Source: Planctomycetota bacterium (GTDB taxonomy: Bacteria; Planctomycetota; UBA1135; GCA-002686595). Taken from it: 64,000 bases of DNA. The stretch covers positions 62,001 through 126,000 of the forward strand of contig JABACD010000015.1 of assembly GCA_014237855.1 (NCBI GenBank). Reading direction: 5' to 3'. Below the pieces are notes generated by a model. That model was given only the letters and a program-made list of their open reading frames with translations, searched no databases and had not been told where the DNA came from. Each line of letters begins with the position of its first letter. The stretch's first letter is position 1. Below are positions 42,286 to 51,383 of this stretch, piece by piece. The translations under genes and the position numbers were made by a program.

Positions 42286-42569
42286 GGCTCAGGGCCATCA
42301 GATGGGGGGTATGTGCAGGGGTCCAAGAAATCTCTGGATCTTCTAAAGATTTTCACCGTAAGGATTTGCAGTTCAATCCGGCTACACAAAGCGCTGAGCG
42401 GTCAATTCGGCTGTTCAGGAACCGTAACCCACCCTCACCCGTGCCTCTAGAATGCCCCTGGAAGTGCAGTCACGGGGTACGGTAAGGATCCTTCATTCGG
42501 CCAGTCCCCGCCAGTCCGCAGTTCGGCCGTGTCCTTGACCTTTTTCGGATTCCCCCCTGCCTAGCAAGG

Positions 42570-43577
42570 TTGATGCAAGCAACTGACCCCTACAGCCCAG
42601 GACTCGCCCTCCAGACGGAGGGTGGGCCAGAGCGATTGAGGGCCAGGCTCAGGGAGATCAAGGACGAGATTGGCTCCAAGGAGCTCAGTCGGATGGAGAG
42701 CATCATCGACGAGACCGAGCGGAGTGGAGAGTCCATCCGCGATGCCATCTCGACGCGACTCATGGAGGTCTTCAAGGCTGACCGGAGTCGAGGTTGCTTT
42801 GGGCTGCTCTACGAGCTGAATGGCTCTCACCTTCTGACCCAGGTCTCTGCCCGTTTGCGACGTTATGCCAGTCGCGCCGACGGACGTGACGTCCTGCAGG
42901 AGGTGTTCTTCAACGTCTATCGCTACCCCCATCGATTCAACTCAGCTCGGGAAGACGCCTTCCGAGTCTGGTCGGCGATGATCGTTCGAAACACCGTTCT
43001 GAAGCATTTGCGATCCCTATCCCGCGGTGGCAGGAGCGAGGTCGCTTTTGAGGACATCCCCGATCAACCTGCACCCAGCTCGCCCAGTCCTCTCAATGGG
43101 GCCATCGAGAGCGAGAGCCGTGAGGAGTGTGTGCGGGTCTACCTGACCTACCTCCAGTTTTACCTCGAGTTCTATGGGATGCTCTCCGATCGGGAGCAGC
43201 TAGCCCTACGCCTGGTGGAGGTTGAGGAGCTCAGCTATCGCGATGCTGCCAGCAGGCTCGACATCAAGCTTGAGAACCTGAAGATGGTCATCTTCCGTGC
43301 TCGAAGGAAGATCCATCGCTCGATGAACCGCGTCTTCGAAGGACGCTCACACGATTGCCGTCCTGCTCGTGACCCCCGAGCGGTCGGTGACCTCCCGGTA
43401 AAAACCACTGAAGATGCACATTCCGAGAGCGGAATGGCTGTCGCCACCCAGTGGAACGGGACTAGTGCTAGTGACACTGCTCGATTGGGCGCCCAAGACG
43501 CTCCTCTCGGTAGTGAGAACCAAGACTCCGGTGGAGTCGGCCCCGCCAGTTCCCAGGTGGGAGAAGGCAACAGATGA
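42570..43577 (+). CDS. ECF-type RNA polymerase sigma factor
   Basis: A 335-residue sigma factor, longer than a typical ECF sigma. Region 2 is visible at about 90-150 (RDVLQEVFFNVYRYPHRFN, AFRVWSAMIVRNTVLKHLR). Region 4, with its helix-turn-helix, is at about 210-255 (MLSDREQLALRLVEVEELSYRDAASRLDI, then IFRARRKIHRSM). About 75 N-terminal residues and an 80-residue low-complexity C-terminal tail flank the core. The stop overlaps the start of a zinc-finger anti-sigma gene by 4 bases, which supports a sigma/anti-sigma pair. Its target genes are unknown; autoregulation is likely. Confidence 0.88.
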   Translation: MMQATDPYSPGLALQTEGGPERLRARLREIKDEIGSKELSRMESIIDETERSGESIRDAISTRLMEVFKADRSRGCFGLLYELNGSHLLTQVSARLRRYASRADGRDVLQEVFFNVYRYPHRFNSAREDAFRVWSAMIVRNTVLKHLRSLSRGGRSEVAFEDIPDQPAPSSPSPLNGAIESESREECVRVYLTYLQFYLEFYGMLSDREQLALRLVEVEELSYRDAASRLDIKLENLKMVIFRARRKIHRSMNRVFEGRSHDCRPARDPRAVGDLPVKTTEDAHSESGMAVATQWNGTSASDTARLGAQDAPLGSENQDSGGVGPASSQVGEGNR

Positions 43578-44638
43578 ATGTAACTGACTGGTTGAACGAA
43601 TCGGAATCGCACTCTGCGTTCCAGCTGGACCTCTCCTGCCTGCTCGACGGCGAGCTGGACGAGGGGCGCTCTGCACGGGCCATGCTGCACTTGGAAGAGT
43701 GCCAGGTCTGTCACGAGTTCTTCAAGGACCTTCGCCAGCAGGTCCGCGTCCACCGAGACGTCGCGGATCCCGACCGCCTCTTCGCCCGCATCGCAATGAT
43801 CACCGGTAGCGAGCAGCTGCCGGAGGGCATGATTCCCTCTCGGCTCGAAGCCGAGGCTCAGGCCATCGACCTCGTCCACCGGCTTGCCACCGTCTTCTAC
43901 CAGCTCGGGAAGTCCTACATCCTCGCAGCCATCGATCCTGACTTCAGGACACGCATCTTCGAGGCGGCAACGCCTATCGTGGAGACCAAGAATCAGGGGC
44001 GTGGTTTCGTTGACGGCGTCCTCATGGGCGGTGACGAGGAGGTCGGCGGCCTCGACTGGCAAGAAGCCCGTCACATGCTCAACGGACGCCTTGAGAAGAT
44101 CGAGAGCCCTCTGGAGAAGGGGCGCCGCCTGCTCAATGAGGCGCTTTCTGCCGACCCGACCCATGAAGAGGCTCGCCTCTACCAGGCTTTCTTGTTCGCC
44201 CACGATGGTCGGGAGCTGGACGCTGCGGAACAATACCGCGAGATCTTCAATACGGCTGTCAATGAGGCGAACCGCGGCCATGCAGCCATGCAGCTAGGCA
44301 AGATGTATGGCGCTCAAAAGAGCTACCGGAAGGCGGCCACCTGTTTCCGTTGGGTCACCATGTCAGGCCTGGCTGATGCGGATGATCGTTTCTTTGGAGC
44401 TCGATTCAACCTTGGCAAGGCCTACGCGATGCTGGGGCAAAAAGAGCGCTCTCTCAGGACATTTGAATTCCTTTTGGCTCGACATCCGCAACGCGCCGCG
44501 GAGGTCAGCCGTCTCTTTAGAAGTGCCCCCCAGCTACGGGCGGCGATCGAGTCCATCCCTGGGTTCCCCGACGAACTCCTTCAGCGCTGTGCAGCGCTCT
44601 TCGTCGACGGTTCCGAGGAATCGGACATGACAATCTGA
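43574..44638 (+). CDS. Zinc-finger anti-sigma factor fused to a TPR-like region
   Basis: A 354-residue protein. The anti-sigma zinc motif H-x3-C-x2-C is HLEECQVC (His39, Cys43, Cys46) in the zf-HC2/ASD fold, with DLSCLLDGELDEGRSARAML before it. No transmembrane helix follows, so it seems soluble, unlike many ECF anti-sigmas. Residues about 165-320 are TPR-like helices (RRLLNEALSADPTHEEARLYQA, KSYRKAATCFRWVTMSG, RSLRTFEFLLARHPQR). It overlaps the sigma gene by 4 bases and is followed 15 bases later by an exported protein of unknown function. The TPR region could be the signal-receiving part. Confidence 0.82.
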   Translation: MNVTDWLNESESHSAFQLDLSCLLDGELDEGRSARAMLHLEECQVCHEFFKDLRQQVRVHRDVADPDRLFARIAMITGSEQLPEGMIPSRLEAEAQAIDLVHRLATVFYQLGKSYILAAIDPDFRTRIFEAATPIVETKNQGRGFVDGVLMGGDEEVGGLDWQEARHMLNGRLEKIESPLEKGRRLLNEALSADPTHEEARLYQAFLFAHDGRELDAAEQYREIFNTAVNEANRGHAAMQLGKMYGAQKSYRKAATCFRWVTMSGLADADDRFFGARFNLGKAYAMLGQKERSLRTFEFLLARHPQRAAEVSRLFRSAPQLRAAIESIPGFPDELLQRCAALFVDGSEESDMTI

Positions 44639-44653
44639 CTGTTCGAACAGTTC

Positions 44654-45346
44654 ATGAAGTTCACAAGAAACACCCTTAGTGGCCTCGGGAAGCAGTCCTG
44701 GGTACTCGCGGCGACCGGAGCTCTTGCTCTGGGAATCGCTTGCCTGGGATTCGTTGGGGGGACAGGCCTTGCTGACAATTCTTCCGGGGGCGAAGGCCTG
44801 TCGGATGACGGAAACACTCGTGGTCCCGACGTCGGTGGCTTCAGTCTTGACGATGAGTTCGTTGGAACATTGCCGACACGTCGTGAAGACGACGAGGGCA
44901 ACTCGCCGGGCTTCTTCCTTCAGGGCCCCCGTCAGACCATCCTGGATGCCTTCGTCTCGATTAACGGTCCTGGGACCTTCAGCGTCGAGCCTCTTCCGCC
45001 AGAAGAAGGCGAGGTCGAAGAGCTCCGCCTGACGTTTCAGGGAGAGCTCATGATCACTCTCGACAAGTGTGTTCTGACGAGTACCCAGACGAAGCTGGGC
45101 GTCTCGGCCAGTACAGAGTTTGGAGCCACCTTGGCCTCGGCGATGACAGATGCCGCGCTGCTGATGGTGGAGCCCATTCCTGAGCACGGTAACCTGGAGA
45201 TTCCCTTCTCAGAATACGAGGCGGGCGGTCTGCTCGAGGCCGGAGTGGACGTCGTCACCTTCAACCGCCTGCGCGGAAGGGACTCCCTGGGGATCATCAC
45301 CTACGGGGGAGTCATCGAGATGACCCAGGGAAGCCTGCCCCAGTAG
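44654..45346 (+). CDS. Exported or membrane-anchored protein of unknown function in the sigma operon
   Basis: A 230-residue protein I cannot assign. A hydrophobic segment at about residues 17-37 (WVLAATGALALGIACLGFVGG) is either a signal peptide or an anchor. A Gly/Ser/Asp-rich linker follows, then a beta-rich domain (PRQTILDAFVSINGPGTFSVEPL, RLTFQGELMITLD, GNLEIPFSEY, IITYGGVIEMTQG). It lies 15 bases after the anti-sigma gene and just before a terminator, making it the third gene of the operon. It may be an envelope sensor or an output of the sigma factor. Confidence 0.6.
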   Translation: MKFTRNTLSGLGKQSWVLAATGALALGIACLGFVGGTGLADNSSGGEGLSDDGNTRGPDVGGFSLDDEFVGTLPTRREDDEGNSPGFFLQGPRQTILDAFVSINGPGTFSVEPLPPEEGEVEELRLTFQGELMITLDKCVLTSTQTKLGVSASTEFGATLASAMTDAALLMVEPIPEHGNLEIPFSEYEAGGLLEAGVDVVTFNRLRGRDSLGIITYGGVIEMTQGSLPQ

Positions 45347-45394
45347 TAGCCCTGGTTGAGGAGCGGCTCGATGCCGTTTCTGGGACTGAATCTG

Positions 45395-45430
45395 ACCCCG
45401 GCGAGCCACACGGCTTGCCGGGGTTTTCTC
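45395..45430 (+). terminator. Intrinsic terminator of the sigma operon
   Basis: A 13-bp GC-rich stem (45395-45407 with 45412-45424, one G-T pair) with a 4-base loop is followed by TTTTCTC. It lies about 50 bases after the third gene's stop and before the FliK-like gene, which separates the two transcription units. Confidence 0.8.
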
Positions 45431-45523
45431 GTGGCAGGGCTCATGGGGGGCCCCGGGCCTCCGATAACGGACCCTGGAGGTGAGAGTTGTCCCCTGACTC
45501 TCCTCCGAAACCAAAGGCACATC

Positions 45524-46978
45524 ATGGACCCCCTCGCCGCACAGGCTGGCTCAGCCAACAGCGTTCGACCTGCTCTTGCACTCGATGCAAGCCTGTCGGC
45601 CGTCCTGCGCGAGGGCCGAGTGGTCGCCGGAGAGGTCCTGCAGACCATGGATGGTGGCAGCTTGCTTGTCGGCATCGGTCGCCATCGTGTCCCCGCGGAC
45701 GCAAATGTCGGGCTGCAGGCGGGGGATCGATTCCTGGCCCAGGTCGAGAAGAGCGAGAACGGCACGACCCTGCGAGTGATCGGGGGACGTGGAGAGGGTG
45801 AGTCTCAGCTCCTCGGAGCCCTACGCGCAGCGATTGGTCAGGATCGCCCAATTGGTGAGCTCTTGGGGGACCTCGCGGCTCGTCTGAGGGCCAGCCTCAA
45901 TTCCGGTGAACCCACCGAGAAGAGCCTCGGAGAGTTGCTGCGGAAGGTCTCCGGGCACGTGTTCAAGCCCGGCTCCTCCGGCGCTGACCTGGCCCGCCTG
46001 ATGGCCAGGTCGGGGCTCGACTACGAGGCCTTGCTGCTCGCCCAGAGCCAGGCTGGGGGAACCCCGGTGAGCGGGGTAGCAAACCACCTCTCCAGCTTCA
46101 TCCTGGAACTCGTATTCCTGCTACAGGCTCGCTTTGCCCAGGTCGGCGCGAACCTGCTCGAGTCGGAGTGGAAGGCCCTGGAGAAGGGCCTCGCCGTGGA
46201 GAGCGACCTGCCCGGTCTCCTCGAGGGGGTGATCGGACGGGGAGAGCTCCTCGCTCGCCTGGGGTCCGAGTTCGAAGAACGCTTCATCAGGCTCCTGAGA
46301 CAGGCCATGGGGCGTGAACCCAGTCAGGCGCAACTCGACGGGCTGCGGGAGGTCCTGGCCCATGCCCTTCGTGGGGCGGCTGGTGAGAAGCTGGCCGAGC
46401 ACCTGCAGAAACTCCTCGGGCCCAGGCAAACCGCTGCGGCACTCTCCGGCAATCTCAAGGGGGAGCTCCTTGCAGCGCTGGTCGAGCTGCCTGCTGGTGA
46501 GGCTCGTGATGCGGTGGCACGCGCCTTGGCTGGCATGGAAGCCGAGCAGTTGCTCAACCTTGCTCGTCGCGAGTCCCAGGAGGGGTGGCACATGAGCTTG
46601 CCGGTACCGGACGGGGAGGGCTGGGCCACGGCCCACCTGTTCTACCGACACCCGGAACACTCCGCAGATCAGGCAGACTCGGCTGGAGAGGACATGCAAC
46701 GCATGACCGTGGCCGTCGACTTCAGCTCACTCGGACCCCTCAAGGCCGAGATCGGTGTACGTGGGGACCTGGTCGCCATGAGGATCATGGTCACGAGCCT
46801 GGAAGTCGTCGAAGCCTTGCGCGGGAAAGTCAGCTCGCTGGTCGACTGCTTCGGGGGTGCGGACCGAGATGTTCGAGTCTCGTTTGCGCTGGCTGCTCCG
46901 GAGGAAACCGAGCAGGATCCCCTGACCACGGATATCCGCTGGCTAGAAGAGCACCGTCTGATGGACCTCTCTGGTTGA
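45524..46978 (+). CDS. FliK-like flagellar hook-length-control family protein
   Basis: A 484-residue helical protein. The C-terminal 100 residues carry the FliK-like domain pattern: MTVAVDFSSLGPLKAEIGVRGD, then IMVTSLEVVEALRGKVSSLVDCFGG. The N-terminus (VAGEVLQTMDGGSLLVGIG) resembles the beta-sheet start of YlqG-type proteins. In Bacillus the pair YlqG-YlqH has the same composition. The start is ATG 45524 (MDPLAAQAG), just after the terminator; an in-frame reading from 45356 would cross it. FliK normally switches the type III export gate from hook to filament substrates. The next gene is FlhX-like, 15 bases on. No other flagellar gene is visible. Confidence 0.6.
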   Translation: MDPLAAQAGSANSVRPALALDASLSAVLREGRVVAGEVLQTMDGGSLLVGIGRHRVPADANVGLQAGDRFLAQVEKSENGTTLRVIGGRGEGESQLLGALRAAIGQDRPIGELLGDLAARLRASLNSGEPTEKSLGELLRKVSGHVFKPGSSGADLARLMARSGLDYEALLLAQSQAGGTPVSGVANHLSSFILELVFLLQARFAQVGANLLESEWKALEKGLAVESDLPGLLEGVIGRGELLARLGSEFEERFIRLLRQAMGREPSQAQLDGLREVLAHALRGAAGEKLAEHLQKLLGPRQTAAALSGNLKGELLAALVELPAGEARDAVARALAGMEAEQLLNLARRESQEGWHMSLPVPDGEGWATAHLFYRHPEHSADQADSAGEDMQRMTVAVDFSSLGPLKAEIGVRGDLVAMRIMVTSLEVVEALRGKVSSLVDCFGGADRDVRVSFALAAPEETEQDPLTTDIRWLEEHRLMDLSG

Positions 46979-46993
46979 TCAATCGAGAAGCAA

Positions 46994-47278
46994 ATGAGCA
47001 CCAGGCATCAAGACGAAGAACCGATCCAGGCTGTGGCCCTGCGTTACGAGGAGGCAGCGGGCAGCGCGCCTCGCGTCGTCGCGATGGGTGCCGGGGACGT
47101 GGCCGAGAGGATTCTGGCCATCGCCAATGAGCACGGGGTCCCTGTTCAGGCTGACTCCGATCTGGTCACGCTCCTCTCGGCCTGTGAGCTTGGCGCGGAG
47201 ATCCCGTTTGAGTTGTATGAGGCCGTGGCAGAGCTGCTGAGCTGGCTCTACTCGGTCAATGCGGCGCTGAAGCACTGA
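46994..47278 (+). CDS. FlhB C-terminal-like cytoplasmic protein (FlhX/YlqH family)
   Basis: A 94-residue soluble protein equal to the cytoplasmic part of FlhB after autocleavage. Matching pieces are AVALRYEEAAGSAPRVVAMGAGDVAERIL, HGVPVQADSDLVTLL and GAEIPFELYEAVAELL. The NPTH cleavage site and the four transmembrane helices of FlhB are absent, as expected for FlhX/YlqH. Such proteins can substitute for the FlhB tail in export switching. It lies 15 bases after the FliK-like gene, so the pair is co-transcribed. Confidence 0.85.
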   Translation: MSTRHQDEEPIQAVALRYEEAAGSAPRVVAMGAGDVAERILAIANEHGVPVQADSDLVTLLSACELGAEIPFELYEAVAELLSWLYSVNAALKH

Positions 47279-47416
47279 GGCACGGCAGTCTGAGGCGGCC
47301 TGGCCTGTCTCCGCCGATGAGACGAGCGGCAAGTGCAGCGAGTGGTTATCCTGTTGGGCTACCTCTTCGTTCTCGCTTCTTGCTCCCAACCGGGTGCTTC
47401 TCTGCCGCCGTAGATC

Positions 47417-50074
47417 ATGACAACGACCAGCGCTCCGACCACACCTCTCGTCAACTACCGGAAGGACTACGCGCCGACTCCCTTCATCGTCGACACCATT
47501 GATCTGGAGTTCTTCCTTGAAGAGGAGGACACGCGCGTGCGGGCCACAATGGCAGTTCGGCGCAATCCGGCCTCCTCGGCAGAGGGTGCAGATCTGGTGC
47601 TTGACGGCGAGGAGCTGACGCATGTCAGCGTCTCGATGGATGGCGAGGTGTTATCCGCGGACGCGTACACGGTGAGTGAGTCGGCACTCTCGATTCATGC
47701 GCCATCAGACAGCTTTCAGCTGGTCACCGAGGTCCGTATCAACCCACGTGGGAACACGGCTCTCTCTGGCCTCTACAAGACGGGTGCTAACTATTGCACT
47801 CAGTGCGAGGCAGAGGGATTCCGGCGAATCACCTGGTACCTCGACCGTCCAGATGTGATGGCCAAGTTCACGACCTATATCGAGGGCGATAAGGCGGCGA
47901 ACCCGGTGATGCTCTCGAATGGAAACTGTGTCGGAAGGGGAGACCTGGAGGGTGATCGGCACTGGACACGATGGGAGGATCCCTTCAAGAAGCCCAGCTA
48001 CCTCTTTGCCCTGGTTGCGGGCGATCTCTCCTGTCACGCGGACAGTTTTACGACTCGCTCCGGCCGGGATGTGAAGCTCGAGATCTACGTCGAGCCTCAG
48101 AACATCGAGAAGTGCGCCCACGCCATGGCCTCGCTGAAGAAGTCGATGACCTGGGACGAGGAGACCTTCGGCCTCGAGTACGACCTCGATCAGTTCATGA
48201 TCGTGGCGGTGGACGACTTCAACATGGGCGCCATGGAGAACAAGGGGCTCAATGTCTTCAACTCGAGCTGTGTGCTGGCAAACCCAGAAACGGCCACAGA
48301 TGCGAACTACATGGCGATCGAGGCAGTGATCGCCCACGAGTACTTCCATAACTGGACCGGCAACCGAGTTACCTGTCGGGACTGGTTCCAGCTGACCTTG
48401 AAGGAGGGCCTGACCGTCTTTCGAGATCAGCAGTTCTCATCGGACATGAACTCTCCTGCGGTGGAGCGGATTGAGAACGTGCGCGGTCTCCGTGGCCGGC
48501 AGTTCGCGGAGGATGCGGGCCCCATGGCGCACCCGATTCGCCCCGAGTCCTACATCGAGATGAACAACTTCTACACCTCAACGGTGTACGAGAAGGGCTC
48601 CGAGGTCATTCGGATGTACAACACCCTGCTCGGGAGCGAAGGGTTCCGGAAGGGAATGGACCTGTACTTCGAGCGCCACGATGGTCAGGCCGTCACCTGT
48701 GACGACTTCCGTGCGGCGATGGCGGATGCCAATGAAGTCGATCTGACGCAGTTCGAACGCTGGTACCTCCAGGGGGGCACGCCACGGTTGAAGGTTTCCA
48801 GCAGCTACGACCCGGGGGCGAAGACCTTCCAGCTGACCCTCGAGCAGTCCTGTCCCGCCACGCCGGACATGGAACACAAGGAGCCCTTCTACGCACCGAT
48901 CAGCCTCGGGTTGCTCGCTCCAAACGGCAAGCCGATGCCCCTGCAGCTCGAAGGTGAGTCCACTCCGGGTGAGACCACCCGTGTACTGGCCCTCAGAGAG
49001 TCGGCCCGGAGCTTCACCTTCGTCGGCGTCGACTCCCAGCCGGTCGCCTCGATTCTTCGCAACTTCTCGGCGCCAATGATCGTCGAGTACGAGCGACCCT
49101 CTTCCGAGTACGCCTTTCTGATGGCACACGACGAGGACCCCTTCAATCGCTGGGACGCCGGGCAGCAGTTCGCCACCGAGCTCTTGCTCGAGGGCATCGC
49201 GAGACTCCAGAGTGGCCAATCCTGGGAGGTCCCCGAGGCATTCGTGGATGCCTTCGAGAAGACTCTCGATGATCCGACCCTGGAGGGCTCCCTCAAGGCG
49301 ATGGCTCTCTCGTTGCCAGGGGAGGGTTGGCTGGCGGATCGCATGGAGGTCTCGGACCCAGTCCTGGTGCACGAGGTTCGCTCGATGGCACGTCGCCAGC
49401 TGGCCGAACGCCTGCGCCCCAAGTTCCAGAGGACCTACGAGGACAACCAGACTCCTGGAGCCTACGAGTTCGATGTCGACTCGGTCGGTCGGCGTTCGAT
49501 CGCGAACCTCAGCTTGGCCTACATCGCTGCTCTAGAGGATCCGCAGGCCATCGAGCTCTGTGTTGAGCGCTTCACGAGCGCCAACAACATGACAGACTCG
49601 ATCGCAGCCCTGAGCTGTCTGGCGAGCATTCCCGGGTCCGCGCGGGAGGAGGCTCTCGCCTCCTTCTATGCGCAGTGGAAGCACGAACCCCTGGTGCTGA
49701 ACAAGTGGTTCACGGTGCAGGCCTGTTGCGACCTCCCGGATGTCACGTCACGGGTGGCGGCCCTGCTCGAGCATCCGGACTTCACCTTGAAGAACCCGAA
49801 CCGGGCACGCTCCCTGATCGCGGCCTACGCCATGATGAACCCTGGTGCCTTCCATGCTGCTGACGGAAGCGGTTACAGCTTCCTCTCCGCGTGTGTCATC
49901 GAGATGGACGGGATCAATCCCCAGATCGCGTCACGCCTGATCGATCCGCTGCTGCGCTGGCGTCGCCTCGACGTCGGTCGTCAGGAGATCCTGCAGGCGG
50001 AGCTGCGTAGGATTCTCGAGGTTCCCAACCTGTCGAAGGATGTCTTTGAGAAGGCTTCCAAGGCCCTCGACTGA
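47417..50074 (+). CDS. pepN: Aminopeptidase N (M1 family, PepN type)
   Basis: Broad-specificity zinc aminopeptidase that frees N-terminal residues from peptides. The 885-residue length is that of E. coli-type PepN. The exopeptidase motif GAMEN is at 271-275. The zinc motif HEYFHNW has His307, Glu308 and His311, followed by GNRVTCRDWFQLTLKEGLTVFRD, which supplies the third ligand. N-terminal YCTQCEAEGFRRITWYLDRPD and the C-terminal HEAT-like helices are also typical. No signal peptide; the enzyme is cytoplasmic. Confidence 0.95.
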   Translation: MTTTSAPTTPLVNYRKDYAPTPFIVDTIDLEFFLEEEDTRVRATMAVRRNPASSAEGADLVLDGEELTHVSVSMDGEVLSADAYTVSESALSIHAPSDSFQLVTEVRINPRGNTALSGLYKTGANYCTQCEAEGFRRITWYLDRPDVMAKFTTYIEGDKAANPVMLSNGNCVGRGDLEGDRHWTRWEDPFKKPSYLFALVAGDLSCHADSFTTRSGRDVKLEIYVEPQNIEKCAHAMASLKKSMTWDEETFGLEYDLDQFMIVAVDDFNMGAMENKGLNVFNSSCVLANPETATDANYMAIEAVIAHEYFHNWTGNRVTCRDWFQLTLKEGLTVFRDQQFSSDMNSPAVERIENVRGLRGRQFAEDAGPMAHPIRPESYIEMNNFYTSTVYEKGSEVIRMYNTLLGSEGFRKGMDLYFERHDGQAVTCDDFRAAMADANEVDLTQFERWYLQGGTPRLKVSSSYDPGAKTFQLTLEQSCPATPDMEHKEPFYAPISLGLLAPNGKPMPLQLEGESTPGETTRVLALRESARSFTFVGVDSQPVASILRNFSAPMIVEYERPSSEYAFLMAHDEDPFNRWDAGQQFATELLLEGIARLQSGQSWEVPEAFVDAFEKTLDDPTLEGSLKAMALSLPGEGWLADRMEVSDPVLVHEVRSMARRQLAERLRPKFQRTYEDNQTPGAYEFDVDSVGRRSIANLSLAYIAALEDPQAIELCVERFTSANNMTDSIAALSCLASIPGSAREEALASFYAQWKHEPLVLNKWFTVQACCDLPDVTSRVAALLEHPDFTLKNPNRARSLIAAYAMMNPGAFHAADGSGYSFLSACVIEMDGINPQIASRLIDPLLRWRRLDVGRQEILQAELRRILEVPNLSKDVFEKASKALD

Positions 50075-50200
50075 CTTGCCCGCCTCTCCGGGCCCCTGGC
50101 GTGCCGTCGAGCCAGTCCTTTCGACAATCCGTCGGGTTTCTGCGTCATTTGCCCCGGACCAGCCCGTTTCGACGTGCCCAGCATCTCCTAAGATACCGGC

Positions 50201-51187
50201 TTGTCTGTCACCCCCCTGCTTGCGCTGACCCTCGGTGATCCTTCGGGAATCGGGCCCGAGGTGTGCCTCGAGGTGATTGAAGATCCTGCCATCCGCAGCG
50301 TGGCTCGACTGGTCTTGATCGGACCGGAGGCCCTGCGTCCACCTGAGGTTCCAGCCCTGGATCCGGCGAGTCTCGCCGGATTGCAGAGCACCATTGTTGA
50401 GGGTGGCGTGGGCTGGATCGCGAGTGCGGCCCCGGCTCCATGGCGAATGGGGGAGATCCAGGAAGCTGGCGGGCGAGCTGCCCTGGCTGCCCTGAAGATC
50501 GGCCACGAGCTGGCCTACACAGGTGCCGTGGATGCGCTGGTCACGGCCCCTGTTTGCAAGGAGGCTCTGCACCTCGCAGGTCAAGAGGTCGAGGGCCAGA
50601 CGGAGCTGCTCGGCCAGTGGTGCGCTGTGGACGATCACCAGATGCTGGCCATTGCCGGGAAGCTGCGGGTGATGCTCCTGACGCGACACCTGCCCCTGCG
50701 CGAGGCCTTGGAGGCGATCGACACGGAGCGGGTCCTCCGGCACCTTCGGCTGCTGCATTCGGGGCTGGTAGAGCTTGGATTCCAGTCGCCGCGCCTGGCG
50801 CTCGCAGGACTGAATCCCCACGCCGGAGAGAATTCCCTGCTCGGCCTGGAGGAGGCGGAGATCCTGGAACCAGCGGTGCACAGGGCCAAGGCCGAGGGGC
50901 TCGATGTGAGCGGCCCCGTTTCACCCGATGCCCTCTTTGTCCGGGCTGCGGGGGGAGACTACGACGGGGTCCTGGCCCTCTATCACGACCAGGCCTTCAT
51001 TCCGATCAAGCTCCTGGGCGAGGGCCGTGGAATGACCGTCCTCATCGGCCTGCCCTACCTGCGGCTCAGCCCCGCTCACGGAGTGGCCTTCGACCTCGCG
51101 GGCCGTGGTGAGGCCCGATCAGCGGACCTCGGGGTGACGATATTGCAGGCTGCGGAATGGTGCCTGAGCCGCAAGGCACGGGTATGA
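50201..51187 (+). CDS. pdxA: 4-hydroxythreonine-4-phosphate dehydrogenase PdxA
   Basis: NAD- and metal-dependent enzyme of pyridoxal-5-phosphate synthesis. The 328-residue protein opens with LTLGDPSGIGPEV. It contains VTAPVCKEAL, GQTELL, GLNPHAGE, the PVSPDALF motif and LYHDQAFIPIK (metal-binding His-Asp). LSPAHGVAFDLAGRGEAR near the end matches the family's GTSVDHGTA region in a diverged form. The start is TTG 50201 (MSVTPLLALTLGDPSG); no ATG or GTG gives a better N-terminus. Upstream lie about 125 bases after pepN with no clear signal. Confidence 0.92.
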   Translation: MSVTPLLALTLGDPSGIGPEVCLEVIEDPAIRSVARLVLIGPEALRPPEVPALDPASLAGLQSTIVEGGVGWIASAAPAPWRMGEIQEAGGRAALAALKIGHELAYTGAVDALVTAPVCKEALHLAGQEVEGQTELLGQWCAVDDHQMLAIAGKLRVMLLTRHLPLREALEAIDTERVLRHLRLLHSGLVELGFQSPRLALAGLNPHAGENSLLGLEEAEILEPAVHRAKAEGLDVSGPVSPDALFVRAAGGDYDGVLALYHDQAFIPIKLLGEGRGMTVLIGLPYLRLSPAHGVAFDLAGRGEARSADLGVTILQAAEWCLSRKARV

Positions 51188-51383
51188 ACCCCTTCCCAGG
51201 GACTCCGATCAAGCCCGAGCCACGCGCCAGTCGATCAGAGAGCCTCCATGGTGGCAGTGGCGGCGGCCGTGGCGATCCCCTGCGTACACGGGGAATTGGG
51301 GTACACTTGACGACCCCCCTGGCATCTGACCCCTTGACTTGAGCTGCAAACGCGCTCCTTGCGGCCCCCCGACCGACGACTCG

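Noticed and set aside
42418..42443. GGAAC then 17 bases then CGTG, like an ECF sigma autoregulatory promoter
   Set aside because: The -10 element is only a partial match and one candidate in 280 bases is not evidence; kept as a hint for testing.
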